In this document: piece after piece, positions 1-8,583 of the stretch | Layout of the letters: every line of letters begins with the position of its first letter | How positions within the stretch are numbered: position 1 is the stretch's first letter | NCBI RefSeq assembly: GCF_030406405.1 | Contig: NZ_JAUEPL010000024.1 | Span: forward strand, 1-64,000 | DNA length: 64,000 nt | Direction of reading: 5' to 3' | Source of the DNA: Streptomyces ficellus | Lineage (GTDB): Bacteria; Actinomycetota; Actinomycetes; Streptomycetales; Streptomycetaceae | Position numbers and translations under genes: made by a program | Notes under the pieces: model-generated | Told to the model about the DNA's origin: nothing | Database searches by the model: none | Seen by the model: the letters and a program-made list of their open reading frames with translations, nothing else

Positions 1-90
1 AAGGAACCTCGACCATCCGAAGATGGACGGGGTATCAACATATCTGGCGTTGATTTTTGGCACGCTGTTGAGTTCTCAAGGAACGGACGC
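1..90 (-). promoter_or_regulatory. 5' leader of an rRNA operon (16S gene lies beyond the left edge)
   Basis: Read on the minus strand, 49-85 carries the conserved actinobacterial pre-16S leader block (TTGAGAACTCAACAGCGTGCC and what follows), used for antitermination and RNase III processing. It is followed by a small hairpin at 13-25 (CCATC/GATGG). In streptomycetes this block precedes the 16S rRNA gene by roughly 150-250 nt, so the 16S start is expected just outside the window. No part of the mature 16S sequence is present. The motif identification is from memory of Streptomyces rrn leaders. Confidence 0.85.
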
Positions 91-153
91 TTCCTTTGTA
101 CTCACCCTCTCGGGCTTTCCTCCGGGCACTTCCCTTCGGTATTTCGTGTTTCC

Positions 154-424
154 AGCTTAGCAGATTCGTTTTCCGTTTCTGCCACCCGCTGGAGCGGGCT
201 GCCGGGCCGTTCTTCGCTTTCGCGCTTTCCCTTTCCGGCGGGTCCGACTCTATCAGCCGTTTTCCATGTCCCTGACCACTGTCCCTGCGGGCACACAGAG
301 GTGTAGACCACAGGCGTGGAACGGTTAGGATCTCGGCTTGACAGACGCTGCCGACCTACGACTCACAGTCGCGTCGGGGTCAGGCAGGGCTACGACAGTA
401 CCGGGCGCTGGCTAGTTGAGGCAA
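154..424 (-). promoter_or_regulatory. Probable tandem promoters of the leftward rRNA operon
   Basis: Streptomyces rrn operons usually carry several promoters. On the minus strand there are three candidate -10 boxes: TAAGCT at 154-159, TAGAGT at 247-252, and TACTGT at 395-400. Only the last has a reasonable -35 (TTGCCT, 419-424, spacer 18). The first two sit in the conserved purine-rich pre-leader (CGGAAAACGAATCTGC-type sequence), which supports their being genuine rrn promoters with weak -35 boxes. Exact start sites cannot be fixed by eye. Confidence 0.5.
297..312. promoter_or_regulatory. DasR-responsive element (dre)-like site
   Basis: The 16-mer AGAGGTGTAGACCACA matches the DasR consensus AGTGGTCTAGACCACT at 13 of 16 positions and keeps the dyad. 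DasR, the GlcNAc-responsive GntR repressor, is known to control crr-ptsI in S. coelicolor. The site lies 225 nt before the crr start, between crr and the rRNA promoters, so it could in principle influence either direction. Confidence 0.6.
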
Positions 425-536
425 ATCGCTTGCGGTGGTCCCTAGGTCCGCGAACCCGTACCTCTGGCACGGAACCCGGACTTCTTATGACATACGCTTC
501 TGATCAGTACGCCACTCCACCCCTGGGAGGCTCCCC

Positions 537-986
537 ATGACCACCGTGACGTCGCCGATCGAGGGCCGCGCCATCGGGCTCGCCGCTGTACCGGACCCCG
601 TTTTCTCCGGGGCGATGGTCGGGCCGGGTACCGCCATCGACCCCGCGCGCGAGGCCGCTGAGGCTGTCTCTCCCGTCGACGGCATCGTCGTTTCCCTGCA
701 CCCGCACGCCTTCGTGGTGGTCGACGGTGAGGGACACGGGGTGCTCACGCACCTGGGGATCGACACGGTCCAACTCAACGGCGAGGGCTTCGAGCTGCTC
801 GTGAACAAGGGGGACACCGTCACGCGTGGGCAGGCCGTCGTGCGGTGGAACCCCGCGGCGGTCGAAGAGGCCGGGAAGTCCCCGATCTGTCCGATCGTGG
901 CCCTGGAGGCCTCCGCCGACTCGCTCGGCGACGTCGTCGAGGACGGCGACGTGAAGCCCGGCGACTCGCTCTTCACCTGGCAGTGA
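537..986 (+). CDS. crr: PTS system glucose-type EIIA component (EIIA-Crr)
   Basis: 149-residue cytoplasmic phosphocarrier that passes phosphate from HPr to the EIIB domain of sugar permeases, in Streptomyces chiefly the N-acetylglucosamine route. The whole protein is one EIIA-Glc fold. The two active-site histidines are visible: H57 in the HPHAF segment and phospho-accepting H72 in VLTHLGIDTV. ATG 537 has a GGGAGG ribosome binding site 7 nt upstream. ptsI follows after 86 nt, so the two general PTS components form the usual crr-ptsI pair. A dre-like site at 297-312 suggests DasR control. Length and order fit the S. coelicolor crr-ptsI locus. Confidence 0.95.
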   Translation: MTTVTSPIEGRAIGLAAVPDPVFSGAMVGPGTAIDPAREAAEAVSPVDGIVVSLHPHAFVVVDGEGHGVLTHLGIDTVQLNGEGFELLVNKGDTVTRGQAVVRWNPAAVEEAGKSPICPIVALEASADSLGDVVEDGDVKPGDSLFTWQ

Positions 987-1072
987 CGCCAGTGCCCGCC
1001 GTCCATTGACGGCAGCGGCTCGGGAGATACAACGTGGCGGTCCTGGCCGCCCATCAATCGGAGACAGGTGTA

Positions 1073-2743
1073 ATGCAGACAACGCTGAGGGGCGTCGGCG
1101 TCAGCCACGGTGTGGCGATCGGCGAGGTTCGCCACATGGGCACGGCGGTCCTGGAGCCGCCGGCCAAGCAGATCCCGGCCGAGGAGGCGGAGCGCGAACA
1201 GGGGCGTGCCCGCCAGGCCGTGGACGCGGTGGCGGCCGATCTGATCGCGCGGGGCAATCTGGCCGGTGGCGAGGCACAGCACGTGCTCGAGGCGCAGGCG
1301 ATGATGGCGCAGGACCCCGAGCTGATGGCCGATGTCGACCGTCGTATCGCTGTGGGCAGCACGGCGGAGCGGGCCGTGTACGACGCCTTCGCCGCCTACC
1401 GGGCGCTGCTCGCCGGGGCCGGGGAGTACCTGGCGGGGCGAGTGGCGGACCTGGACGACGTACGGAACCGGATCGTGGCCCGGCTGCTGGGTGTGCCGAT
1501 GCCCGGTGTGCCGGACAGCGACGAGCCGTATGTGCTGATCGCGCGCGATCTCGCTCCGGCGGACACCGCGCTGCTGGACCCGGCGCTGGTGCTCGGGTTC
1601 GTCACCGAGGAAGGCGGGCCGACCAGTCACAGCGCCATCCTGGCGCGGGCGCTGGGTGTGCCGGCCGTGGTGGCGCTGCCGGGGGCCGGCGAGCTTGCCG
1701 AGGGCACCGTGATCGCGGTGGACGGCAGCACCGGTGAGATCTTCGTCGACCCGAGCGATGAGAAGCGGGCCGAGCTGGAGCGGGCGGCCGCGGAGCGCAA
1801 GGCGGCGCTGTCGGCGACGACCGGTCCTGGTGCGACGTCGGACGGGCACAAGGTGCCGCTGCTGGCGAACGTCGGCGGGCCCGCCGATGTGCAGGCGGCC
1901 GTGGAGGCCGGGGCCGAGGGTGTCGGTCTGTTCCGTACCGAGTTCCTGTTCCTCGACGACAGCAAGCAGGCGCCGTCGGAGGAGAAGCAGGTCGAGGCGT
2001 ACCGGAAGGTGCTGGAGGCGTTCCCCGAGGGCCGTGTGGTCGTGCGGGTGCTGGACGCGGGCGCGGACAAGCCGCTGGACTTCCTGACGCCCGCCGACGA
2101 GCCGAACCCGGCGCTGGGTGTGCGGGGTCTGCGGACGCTGCTGGACCACCCGGAGGTGCTGCGGACGCAGCTGACCGCGCTGGCGAAGGCGGCCGAGGGG
2201 CTGCCGGTGTACCTGGAGGTCATGGCGCCGATGGTGGCGGACCGTACGGACGCGAAGGCGTTCGCGGACGCGTGCCGTGAGGCGGGCTTGCGGGCGAAGT
2301 TCGGTGCGATGGTGGAGATTCCGTCGGCCGCGCTGCGGGCGCGCTCGATCCTGCAAGAAGTGGAGTTCCTGTCGCTGGGTACGAACGACCTGGCGCAGTA
2401 CACCTTCGCCGCCGACCGGCAGGTGGGTGCGGTGTCGCGGTTGCAGGATCCGTGGCAGCCGGCGCTGCTGGACCTGGTGGCGATGTCGGCGGAGGCGGCC
2501 CGAGCCGAGGGCAAGAGCTGCGGGGTGTGTGGTGAGGCGGCCTCGGATCCGCTGCTCGCCTGTGTGCTGACGGGTCTGGGGGTGACCTCCCTGTCGATGG
2601 GTTCGGCTTCCATTCCGTACGTACGGGCGACGCTGGCGAAGCACACGCTGGCGCAGTGCGAGCGCGCGGCTGCGGCCGCGCGGGCGGCGGACACGGCCGA
2701 GGAGGCGCGGCTGGCCGCGCAGGCGGTGCTGTCCGGCGAGTAG
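1073..2743 (+). CDS. ptsI: PTS Enzyme I, phosphoenolpyruvate-protein phosphotransferase
   Basis: Soluble first enzyme of the PTS; it autophosphorylates from PEP and phosphorylates HPr. From ATG 1073 the protein is 556 residues, the length I recall for Streptomyces EI. An in-frame GTG at 1034 would add 13 unconserved residues, and ATG 1073 has GGAGA upstream, so the later start is preferred. Order: N-terminal HPr-binding and phosphohistidine domain, with H186 in GGPTSHSAILA; then the PEP-utilising TIM barrel with LFRTEFLF and catalytic C486 in GVCGEAASDP. It is cotranscribed with crr and followed by a strong hairpin terminator. Confidence 0.96.
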   Translation: MQTTLRGVGVSHGVAIGEVRHMGTAVLEPPAKQIPAEEAEREQGRARQAVDAVAADLIARGNLAGGEAQHVLEAQAMMAQDPELMADVDRRIAVGSTAERAVYDAFAAYRALLAGAGEYLAGRVADLDDVRNRIVARLLGVPMPGVPDSDEPYVLIARDLAPADTALLDPALVLGFVTEEGGPTSHSAILARALGVPAVVALPGAGELAEGTVIAVDGSTGEIFVDPSDEKRAELERAAAERKAALSATTGPGATSDGHKVPLLANVGGPADVQAAVEAGAEGVGLFRTEFLFLDDSKQAPSEEKQVEAYRKVLEAFPEGRVVVRVLDAGADKPLDFLTPADEPNPALGVRGLRTLLDHPEVLRTQLTALAKAAEGLPVYLEVMAPMVADRTDAKAFADACREAGLRAKFGAMVEIPSAALRARSILQEVEFLSLGTNDLAQYTFAADRQVGAVSRLQDPWQPALLDLVAMSAEAARAEGKSCGVCGEAASDPLLACVLTGLGVTSLSMGSASIPYVRATLAKHTLAQCERAAAAARAADTAEEARLAAQAVLSGE

Positions 2744-2776
2744 CGTCGCGCAGGGCCCCGGTGGCTGGGGTTGGTG

Positions 2777-2812
2777 AAGGGGCTTTCCCGCCTGGTGGTG
2801 GGGAAGCCCCTT
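2777..2812. terminator. Hairpin terminator between ptsI and the convergent hypothetical gene
   Basis: Inverted repeat: left arm 2777-2789 (AAGGGGCTTTCCC) pairs with right arm 2801-2812 (GGGAAGCCCCTT) with one bulged T and an 11-nt loop. It lies 34 nt after the ptsI stop and 13 nt beyond the stop of the convergent gene, so it can serve both. Confidence 0.8.
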
Positions 2813-2824
2813 TGGCTTGGGTGG

Positions 2825-3715
2825 TCAGTGGTGCGTGGGCCAGGGGTCGTCGGGGGTGATGTCGAAGCCGGCGCGGTAGTCGACGTTGGGCTCGGGTGGG
2901 AGCGGTTCTCCGGTGTCGGCGTCGGTGCAGTACGCGTTGAAGACCTCTGCCGCGGTGAGGGCGATGAGGCGGCCGCGGTCGAGGCGCCAGCCGTGGACGC
3001 GGTCGGGGGCGGCGGGGGTGGTGGTGCGGAGGACCAGTCCCCCGGGGCGTTCCAGGGCGATCCCGGCGGCGAGGACGGTGACGAACTCGGCGCCTTCTGT
3101 GGAGTCGAGTCTGGCGGGGCCGTCCTCGGGTCGTTCGGCGTGGAGGGCCGCGAGGAGCTGTTCGTCGGCGGGGACGCTGCATACGAGGTGGTGGGTGCCG
3201 GGGCCGGCTTCTTCCAGCAGGCGCGTGAGCGTGTGGGACGCCCGCTCGAACGCGGCGCGGCCGATGTCCTGGCCGCAGTCGGCGCATTCGCCGAGGTCGG
3301 TGAGGAGCATCGCGGCGTACTCCCAGGTGGCTTGGCGTACCGCTCGGTTGATGAGGAGGGGGACGAGCCGGTCGATCGGTTGTCCTGTGTAGGGGACGCA
3401 GGGGCCGGTGGCGGCGAGTTCGGCGGTGAAGCGGCTGCGGCTGGCGGGGGTGTCGGGGTCGAGGCCGGCTTCGGTGCAGTACTCCGCGTAGTCCTCGGGG
3501 TCGAAGAGGGCGACGGTGGTGTGTCCGCCGCGGGCGGCGAGGATCCTCAGGAGGTCGTCGATCTGGCGGAGGTAGAGGTCGTGGTCGTCGAAGGTGAAGG
3601 TGCGGTAGCGGCGCATGGCCGTGAAGTCCTGTTCGTCGGCCAGGACGCCGACGGTGCTCGGTACTTCGCGGCGCAGTGCCCGGCGGATGGTCGCGGTGTT
3701 CCTGGTGTGTGCCAT
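2825..3715 (-). CDS. Conserved hypothetical protein, possibly DNA-binding or regulatory
   Basis: 296 residues, no family recognised. The N-terminus is short and basic (MAHTRNTATIRRALRREV). The middle is mostly helical and contains one CxxC pair (ECADCGQDIG, about residues 144-153) that could bind a metal. The C-terminal half is mixed alpha/beta, ending in an acidic Pro-rich tail. No signal peptide or membrane segment. Its start is only 13 nt after the stop of the MFS gene at 3729, so the two are probably cotranscribed leftwards. Coding is supported by length, codon bias and the flanking terminator. Function unknown. Confidence 0.75.
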   Translation of the reverse strand: MAHTRNTATIRRALRREVPSTVGVLADEQDFTAMRRYRTFTFDDHDLYLRQIDDLLRILAARGGHTTVALFDPEDYAEYCTEAGLDPDTPASRSRFTAELAATGPCVPYTGQPIDRLVPLLINRAVRQATWEYAAMLLTDLGECADCGQDIGRAAFERASHTLTRLLEEAGPGTHHLVCSVPADEQLLAALHAERPEDGPARLDSTEGAEFVTVLAAGIALERPGGLVLRTTTPAAPDRVHGWRLDRGRLIALTAAEVFNAYCTDADTGEPLPPEPNVDYRAGFDITPDDPWPTHH

Positions 3716-3728
3716 GAGTCCCCCTCAT

Positions 3729-5006
3729 TCATTGATGCTCACTCACAGTAACCGGGGGCACTGACAGTGGGGGGTCGGGCAGGCGGCGGTGGACCAGTCG
3801 GCGCTGGGCGAGGCAGGTGGCGGCGAAGCCGGCGCCCAGGATCGGCCAGGCGAGGGGGCCGGCCGTGATGACGGCGGTGACGAGGAGGGGGCCGGCGCTG
3901 CGTTGGGTGGAGGCGGCGAGACCGTGGACGCCGAGGTAGGCGCCTTGGGCGTCGCCGGGGGCGAGGGCGATGGAGAGTTCCCAGGAGGCGATGGCGTGGA
4001 TCATCTCGGCGAAGGTGAGTGCGACGGCGGCCACGGTGAGGGCCGCGATGGCGAACCAGCGGCCGCCTGCGGCTGAGGCGGCCATGGCCAGGCAGCCCGC
4101 CGTGAAGAGGAGGGCGAGCGGGACGAGCAGGGCGCGGGCGGCGGCAGGTGTGGTGCCGAAGCGGGCGAGTGGGACCTGGAAGAGGACGACGAGGACGGAG
4201 TTGAGGACCAGCAGCAGGGGGGCGAGGCCGACGGGTGCGTCGGTGGCGTGGGCGATCCACAGCGGCATGCCGACCTGGAGGATCGCGTCGTCGAGGAAGA
4301 GGGCGGCCTCGGTGGCGGTGTAGAGGAGGAAGGTGCGGTCCCGCCAGGGGCTGGAGGGCGTGGCTGCCGGGGCGGGGGTGGTGGAGTCGGCGGCGATGCG
4401 GGAGGGGGCGGGGGGCTCGGCGCAGCGGAGGGTGAGGGCGGCGATGACGACGTAGGAGAGGGCGTTGCCGACGAGGAGGGCCTGGTAGGCGGTGGTGGTG
4501 GCGACGGCCAGGGCGGCTGCCGCGCCGAGGCCGCCGAGGGCCCAGCCGAGGTTGGAGACGGTGCGGTTGAGGGCTTGGTAGCGGGCGCGTCGCGGCCCGG
4601 CGACGCGGGCGGCGTAGAGCTTGGTGAGGACGTTGGAGGCGCGGTCGGGGAGGGCGCCGAGGGCGGAGTACAGCAGGAGCAGTGCGTAGTGGTGGGTGGT
4701 GAGGAGGGCCAGCAGGGCGGTGGCGCGGAGGAGTTGGGTGCCGATGAGGACGCGGGTGACGGGGAAGCGGTCCGCGAGGCGTCCGGCGAGTGGGGCGCCG
4801 GCGATGCCGATGCCGCCGGAGACGCCGATGAGGATGCCGACCTGGGCGATGGACATGCCGGTGACATGGGTGAAGTAGAGGGCGACGGCGGTGGCCCAGA
4901 GTCCGGTTCCGGTTTTGTCGATGAAGGTGACGAGCAGCATGCGGCGGCCGTCGCGGCCTCCTGGTATGCGCTGTGCGAGTGCGGTCCGGCGTGGCTTGGC
5001 GTCCAC
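3729..5006 (-). CDS. Major facilitator superfamily transporter (drug/metabolite exporter type)
   Basis: 425-residue inner-membrane protein with about 12 hydrophobic segments. The loop-2 signature of the superfamily is visible as GAPLAGRLADRFPVTRVL. GTG 5006 is preceded by a GGGGGAG ribosome binding site. It is transcribed away from the MocR/GntR-type regulator at 5045 across a 38-nt spacer holding a dyad operator, so the regulator probably controls it. The substrate cannot be told from sequence; streptomycete paralogues are usually annotated as efflux permeases. Likely first gene of a two-gene operon with the hypothetical at 2825. Confidence 0.88.
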   Translation of the reverse strand: MDAKPRRTALAQRIPGGRDGRRMLLVTFIDKTGTGLWATAVALYFTHVTGMSIAQVGILIGVSGGIGIAGAPLAGRLADRFPVTRVLIGTQLLRATALLALLTTHHYALLLLYSALGALPDRASNVLTKLYAARVAGPRRARYQALNRTVSNLGWALGGLGAAAALAVATTTAYQALLVGNALSYVVIAALTLRCAEPPAPSRIAADSTTPAPAATPSSPWRDRTFLLYTATEAALFLDDAILQVGMPLWIAHATDAPVGLAPLLLVLNSVLVVLFQVPLARFGTTPAAARALLVPLALLFTAGCLAMAASAAGGRWFAIAALTVAAVALTFAEMIHAIASWELSIALAPGDAQGAYLGVHGLAASTQRSAGPLLVTAVITAGPLAWPILGAGFAATCLAQRRLVHRRLPDPPLSVPPVTVSEHQ

Positions 5007-5029
5007 GGTCTCCCCCTTGACCTCTGTTT

Positions 5030-5043
5030 ATGTATTGATACAT
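5030..5043. promoter_or_regulatory. Dyad operator between divergent MFS and MocR-type genes
   Basis: ATGTATTGATACAT: hexamer arms ATGTAT and ATACAT are perfect inverted repeats around TG. It is AT-rich in a roughly 72% GC region and ends 1 nt before ATG 5045. A TTGACC at 5018-5023 with CATAAT 18 nt later suggests the rightward promoter overlaps the dyad, which would allow autoregulation and control of both genes. Confidence 0.6.
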
Positions 5044-5044
5044 A

Positions 5045-6373
5045 ATGTGGTACGTGGCAACACAATATTCGATCAGTGGGTCGACGGCCAGGGAAATCGC
5101 CGCGTCCGTGGAACGGGCCGTTGCGGGCGGCGCCTTGGGGCCCGGCGCGGCGCTGCCTCCGGTGCGGCGGCTCGCGGACGGCTTGGGCATCAGTCCCGGC
5201 ACGGTGGCGACGGCGTACAAGGAGCTGCGGCAGCGCGGGATCGTGGTGACGCGGGGGCGTGGCGGGACGGTGGTGGCGCAGACGCCGTCGGTCGGTTCAC
5301 GGCGGCCGCCGAAGGTTCCCCAGGGGGTGCGCGATCTGGCGGGCGGGCATCCCGATCCGGCGTTCCTGCCGGAGCTGAGGCCGCCCTCGCCAGTGAGTCC
5401 GGTGCCCGGTTCGCGAAGGGCGTCGCCTCGGCTCGCGTCGCTGGAGGAGCTGACGCGTGAGTGGTTCGCCCGGGACGGGGTGCCCTCGGAGCGGGTGACG
5501 TTCGCGCACGGCGCCCTGGACTGCATCGGACGGTTGTTGTCGACGGAGCTCAAGCCGGGCGACTCGGTGGCCGTGGAGGACCCCGGGTTCCACCACCTGC
5601 TGGACCTGGTGCCGGCGCTGGGGCTGCGGATGGTGCCGGTGGCGGTGGACGACGAGGGGCTGGTTCCGGAGGCGCTGCGGGCCGCGCTGCGGGCGGGGGC
5701 GCGGGCGCTGGTGTGCAGTCCGCGCGGGCAGAACCCCATGGGCGGCCGCTTCTCGCGGGAGCGGCGGGACGCGCTGATGGGCGTGCTGGACGGCTTCCCC
5801 GGGGTGCTGGTGATCGAGGACGACCACAACGCGGACGTGTCGGGGGCGCCGTCGTACTCACTGGCGGCGGCCGGGCTGCCGCGGTGGGCGCAGGTGCGGA
5901 CCGTGTCCAAGCACTTGGGCATCGACCTGCGGTGGGCGGGGCTCGCGTGCGACGAGACGACACTGGCCCGGCACGACGGGCGGATGCTGCTGACGTCGGG
6001 GTGGATCAGTCACGTACTGCAGGAGACCGTGGCGCGGCTGCTCGCCGACCGGGAGGTGAAGCGGCTGGTGGCGCGGGCGGAGGAGGCGTACACCGAGCGG
6101 CGCCGGGCGCTGATCGGGGAGCTCGCCCGGCGCGGGATCGCGGCGCACGGGGCGAGCGGGATCAATGTGTGGGTGCCCGTGCGGGACGAGTCGGCCGTGG
6201 TCAACGGGGTGCGGTCGCACGGCTGGTGGGTCGCGGCGGGGGCGCGCTTCCGGATCGCGACTCCCACGGCCGTACGGGTCACCACGGCGATGCTGGAGCC
6301 GGCCGACGCCGCGCGGCTGGCCTCGGACTTCGCGAGCGTACTGGGCGAGTCCGAGGCCATGTACGGGGGTTGA
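5045..6373 (+). CDS. MocR-type GntR-family regulator with aminotransferase-like domain
   Basis: 442-residue fusion: N-terminal GntR winged helix (about residues 10-80, with LADGLGISPGTVATAYKELR), then a fold-type-I PLP aminotransferase domain to the end. The PLP lysine is visible as K289 in VRTVSKHLGIDLRW, and the upstream DDHNADVS segment supplies the cofactor aspartate. MocR proteins sense PLP or amino compounds and regulate divergent genes; here the neighbour is an MFS transporter. ATG 5045 lies directly at the dyad and lacks a ribosome binding site, so translation may be leaderless or may start at GTG 5054. Confidence 0.88.
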   Translation: MWYVATQYSISGSTAREIAASVERAVAGGALGPGAALPPVRRLADGLGISPGTVATAYKELRQRGIVVTRGRGGTVVAQTPSVGSRRPPKVPQGVRDLAGGHPDPAFLPELRPPSPVSPVPGSRRASPRLASLEELTREWFARDGVPSERVTFAHGALDCIGRLLSTELKPGDSVAVEDPGFHHLLDLVPALGLRMVPVAVDDEGLVPEALRAALRAGARALVCSPRGQNPMGGRFSRERRDALMGVLDGFPGVLVIEDDHNADVSGAPSYSLAAAGLPRWAQVRTVSKHLGIDLRWAGLACDETTLARHDGRMLLTSGWISHVLQETVARLLADREVKRLVARAEEAYTERRRALIGELARRGIAAHGASGINVWVPVRDESAVVNGVRSHGWWVAAGARFRIATPTAVRVTTAMLEPADAARLASDFASVLGESEAMYGG

Positions 6374-6374
6374 G

Positions 6375-8360
6375 TCAGTGCGGCTTCGTGGCGCGCTCGC
6401 GGGCCAGTTCCTCGTAGAACCGGAGCAGGTCCAGGTTGTCGACGGAGCCCGGGTTGACCGCCTTGGACAGGTCGGTGCCCTGGAGGAGCCGTTTGACCGG
6501 GACCTCGATGCGCTTGCCGGTGAGGGTGTGCGGGACGCCCGGGACCTCGATGATCTCGTCGGGGACGTGGCGGGGGGACAGCTGCGTACGGATGGTCTGC
6601 TTGATGCGGGACTTCAGGTCCTCGTCGAGGGTGGCGCCTTCGGCGAGGTGGACGAAGAGAGGCATCCAGTAACCGCCGTCGGGCTCTTCCAGGCCGATGA
6701 CGAGGGATTCACGGATCTCCGGCAGGCGTTCGACGGCCTCGTAGATGTCGGCGCTCCCCATACGGACGCCCTGCCGGTTGAGCGTGGAGTCGGACCGGCC
6801 GTGGATGATCACCGAGCCGCGATCGGTGATGGTGATCCAGTCCCCGTGGCGCCAGACGCCCGGGTACATGTCGAAGTAGCTGTCGCGGTAGCGGCTGCCG
6901 TCCGGGTCGTTCCAGAAGTAGATGGGCATGGACGGCATGGGGTTGGTGACCACCAGTTCGCCGACCTCGTTGATGAGCGGCTTGCCGTGGGGGTCCCAGG
7001 CCTGGAGGTCGGTGCCGAGGCAGGCTGCCTGGAGTTCGCCGATGTGTACGGGGAGGGTGGGGACCGCGCCCGCGAAGCAGCTGCACACGTCCGTACCGCC
7101 GCTGACGGAGGCGATCCACAGGTCCTCCCTCACCTCGTCGTGGAGCCAGCGGAAGCCGTCCGGCGGGAGGGGCGAGCCGGTGGTGGCGACGCAGGTGATC
7201 CGGGACAGGTCATGGTCACGGGAGGGGTGCACGCCGGCCTTGCGGCAGGCCATGACGTACGCGGCGGAGGTGCCGTACAGGGTGGCGCCGGTACGTTCGG
7301 CGACGCGCCACTGGGCGCCGGTGTCCGGGTAGCCGGGGCTGCCGTCGTACAGGACCACGGTGGTGCCGGTCAGCAGGCCGGAGACGAGGAAGTTCCACAT
7401 CATCCAGCCGGTGGAGGTGTACCAGAAGAACCGGTCCTCCGGGCCGAGGTCGCAGTGCAGGCCGAGCTGCTTGAAGTGTTCGACCAGGATGCCGCCCTGG
7501 GACTGGACGATCGCCTTGGGCAGGCCGGTGGTGCCGGAGGAGTACAGCACCCACAGGGGGTGGCCGAAGGGGACCTGCTCGAAGACCGGTTCGGCGTCGC
7601 CGGCGGTGAGGGCGGACCATTCGAGGGTGCCGTACGGGGCCTCTGTACCAAGGAGCGGGATATGGACGACCGCGCGGAGGGTGGGCAGTTCGCGGCGCAG
7701 TTCGGCGACGGTGTCGCGGCGGTCGTGTTCCTTGCCGCCGTAGCGGTAGCCGTCGACGGTGAACAGGACGACCGGCTCCACCTGCTGGAAGCGGTCCAGC
7801 ACACTGCGGGCGCCGAAGTCGGGCGCGCAGGAGGTCCACACGGCGCCCACGGCGGCGGTGGCGAGGAGGGCGGTGACGGCCTGCGGGATGTTGGGCAGGT
7901 AGCCGCTGACGCGGTCGCCGGGGCGTACGCCGAGGGCGCGCAGCTCGGCGGCGAGGGCACCGACCTGGCGGCGCAGCTCGGCCCAGCTGATGGGCGTCAC
8001 TTCCTGCGTCTCGTCGACGTGGAGCAGCGCGGCCTCGTCGGGGCGGTCGGCGGCGGCGCGCAGGGCGTGCTCGGCGTAGTTGAGGGTGGCGCCGGGGAAC
8101 CACTGGGCGCCGGGCATGGTGCGATGGGCGAGGACGCGCTCGTACGGGGTGGAGAAGCGGATGTCGAACCACTCGGCCACCGCCTGCCAGAACGTTTCGA
8201 GGTGCTCGACCGACCAGCGGTGCAGCGCCGGGTAGCCGCCGTCGGCGGGGGCGCCGTGCTGTTCGGCCGCCCATGCCTGGAAGCGGGTGACGGCGGCTGC
8301 GGCGACGCGGTCCGGGTCCGGCTGCCAGAGCGGCTGGTCGTGCGCGGGCTTGGAGGTCAT
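6375..8360 (-). CDS. Acetoacetyl-CoA synthetase (acetoacetate-CoA ligase)
   Basis: Cytosolic acyl-adenylate-forming enzyme that activates acetoacetate with ATP and CoA. From ATG 8360 it has 661 residues, the family length. Visible: the acyl-CoA synthetase N-terminal segment with the SVEHLETFWQAVAEWF pattern, the AMP-binding P-loop YSSGTTGLPKAI near residue 270, and the C-terminal LTGKRIEVPVK with the catalytic lysine near residue 617. ATG 8360 has a GGGAG ribosome binding site; upstream in-frame codons have no support. The stop is one base from that of the convergent MocR gene. Likely role: ketone-body or butyrate-related carbon salvage. Confidence 0.93.
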   Translation of the reverse strand: MTSKPAHDQPLWQPDPDRVAAAAVTRFQAWAAEQHGAPADGGYPALHRWSVEHLETFWQAVAEWFDIRFSTPYERVLAHRTMPGAQWFPGATLNYAEHALRAAADRPDEAALLHVDETQEVTPISWAELRRQVGALAAELRALGVRPGDRVSGYLPNIPQAVTALLATAAVGAVWTSCAPDFGARSVLDRFQQVEPVVLFTVDGYRYGGKEHDRRDTVAELRRELPTLRAVVHIPLLGTEAPYGTLEWSALTAGDAEPVFEQVPFGHPLWVLYSSGTTGLPKAIVQSQGGILVEHFKQLGLHCDLGPEDRFFWYTSTGWMMWNFLVSGLLTGTTVVLYDGSPGYPDTGAQWRVAERTGATLYGTSAAYVMACRKAGVHPSRDHDLSRITCVATTGSPLPPDGFRWLHDEVREDLWIASVSGGTDVCSCFAGAVPTLPVHIGELQAACLGTDLQAWDPHGKPLINEVGELVVTNPMPSMPIYFWNDPDGSRYRDSYFDMYPGVWRHGDWITITDRGSVIIHGRSDSTLNRQGVRMGSADIYEAVERLPEIRESLVIGLEEPDGGYWMPLFVHLAEGATLDEDLKSRIKQTIRTQLSPRHVPDEIIEVPGVPHTLTGKRIEVPVKRLLQGTDLSKAVNPGSVDNLDLLRFYEELARERATKPH

Positions 8361-8583
8361 GGGGCTGCTCCCTGGCTGTACGTCCCTGTACGCGGGTCTG
8401 CGTGGGTCGCGCGCACGTGCGGGGGTGTGCGCGTGACGCGGCTGACAGGACGATGCCATGTGATCGTTGTTCGCACCAGGGCTCATCACCCATGGTCGGC
8501 CGGATGAATATGTGGGCTCACCACGGGTGAACGCCAGTTGAACGGCCCCTACGGACCGCCGGTCGGGTGGCAGGGTGTGCGGC
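8361..8583. other. Divergent intergenic region
   Basis: 223 bp between divergent acetoacetyl-CoA synthetase and the GH31 gene. It must hold both promoters, but no convincing -10/-35 pair or clear palindrome was found by eye. No small ORF with good codon bias was seen. Confidence 0.5.

Noticed and set aside
1..300. tRNA or mature 16S rRNA at the left edge
   Set aside because: Only leader sequence is present; no 16S start motif or tRNA cloverleaf was found.
433..450. Second DasR-like site (GGTGGTCCCTAGGTCC)
   Set aside because: Half-sites are poorly placed compared with the consensus; the match is much weaker than at 297-312.
485..2644. 719-aa open frame on the minus strand over crr-ptsI
   Set aside because: Antisense shadow of ptsI; Arg/His/Gln-rich composition typical of a GC-rich opposite strand, and ptsI is unmistakable.
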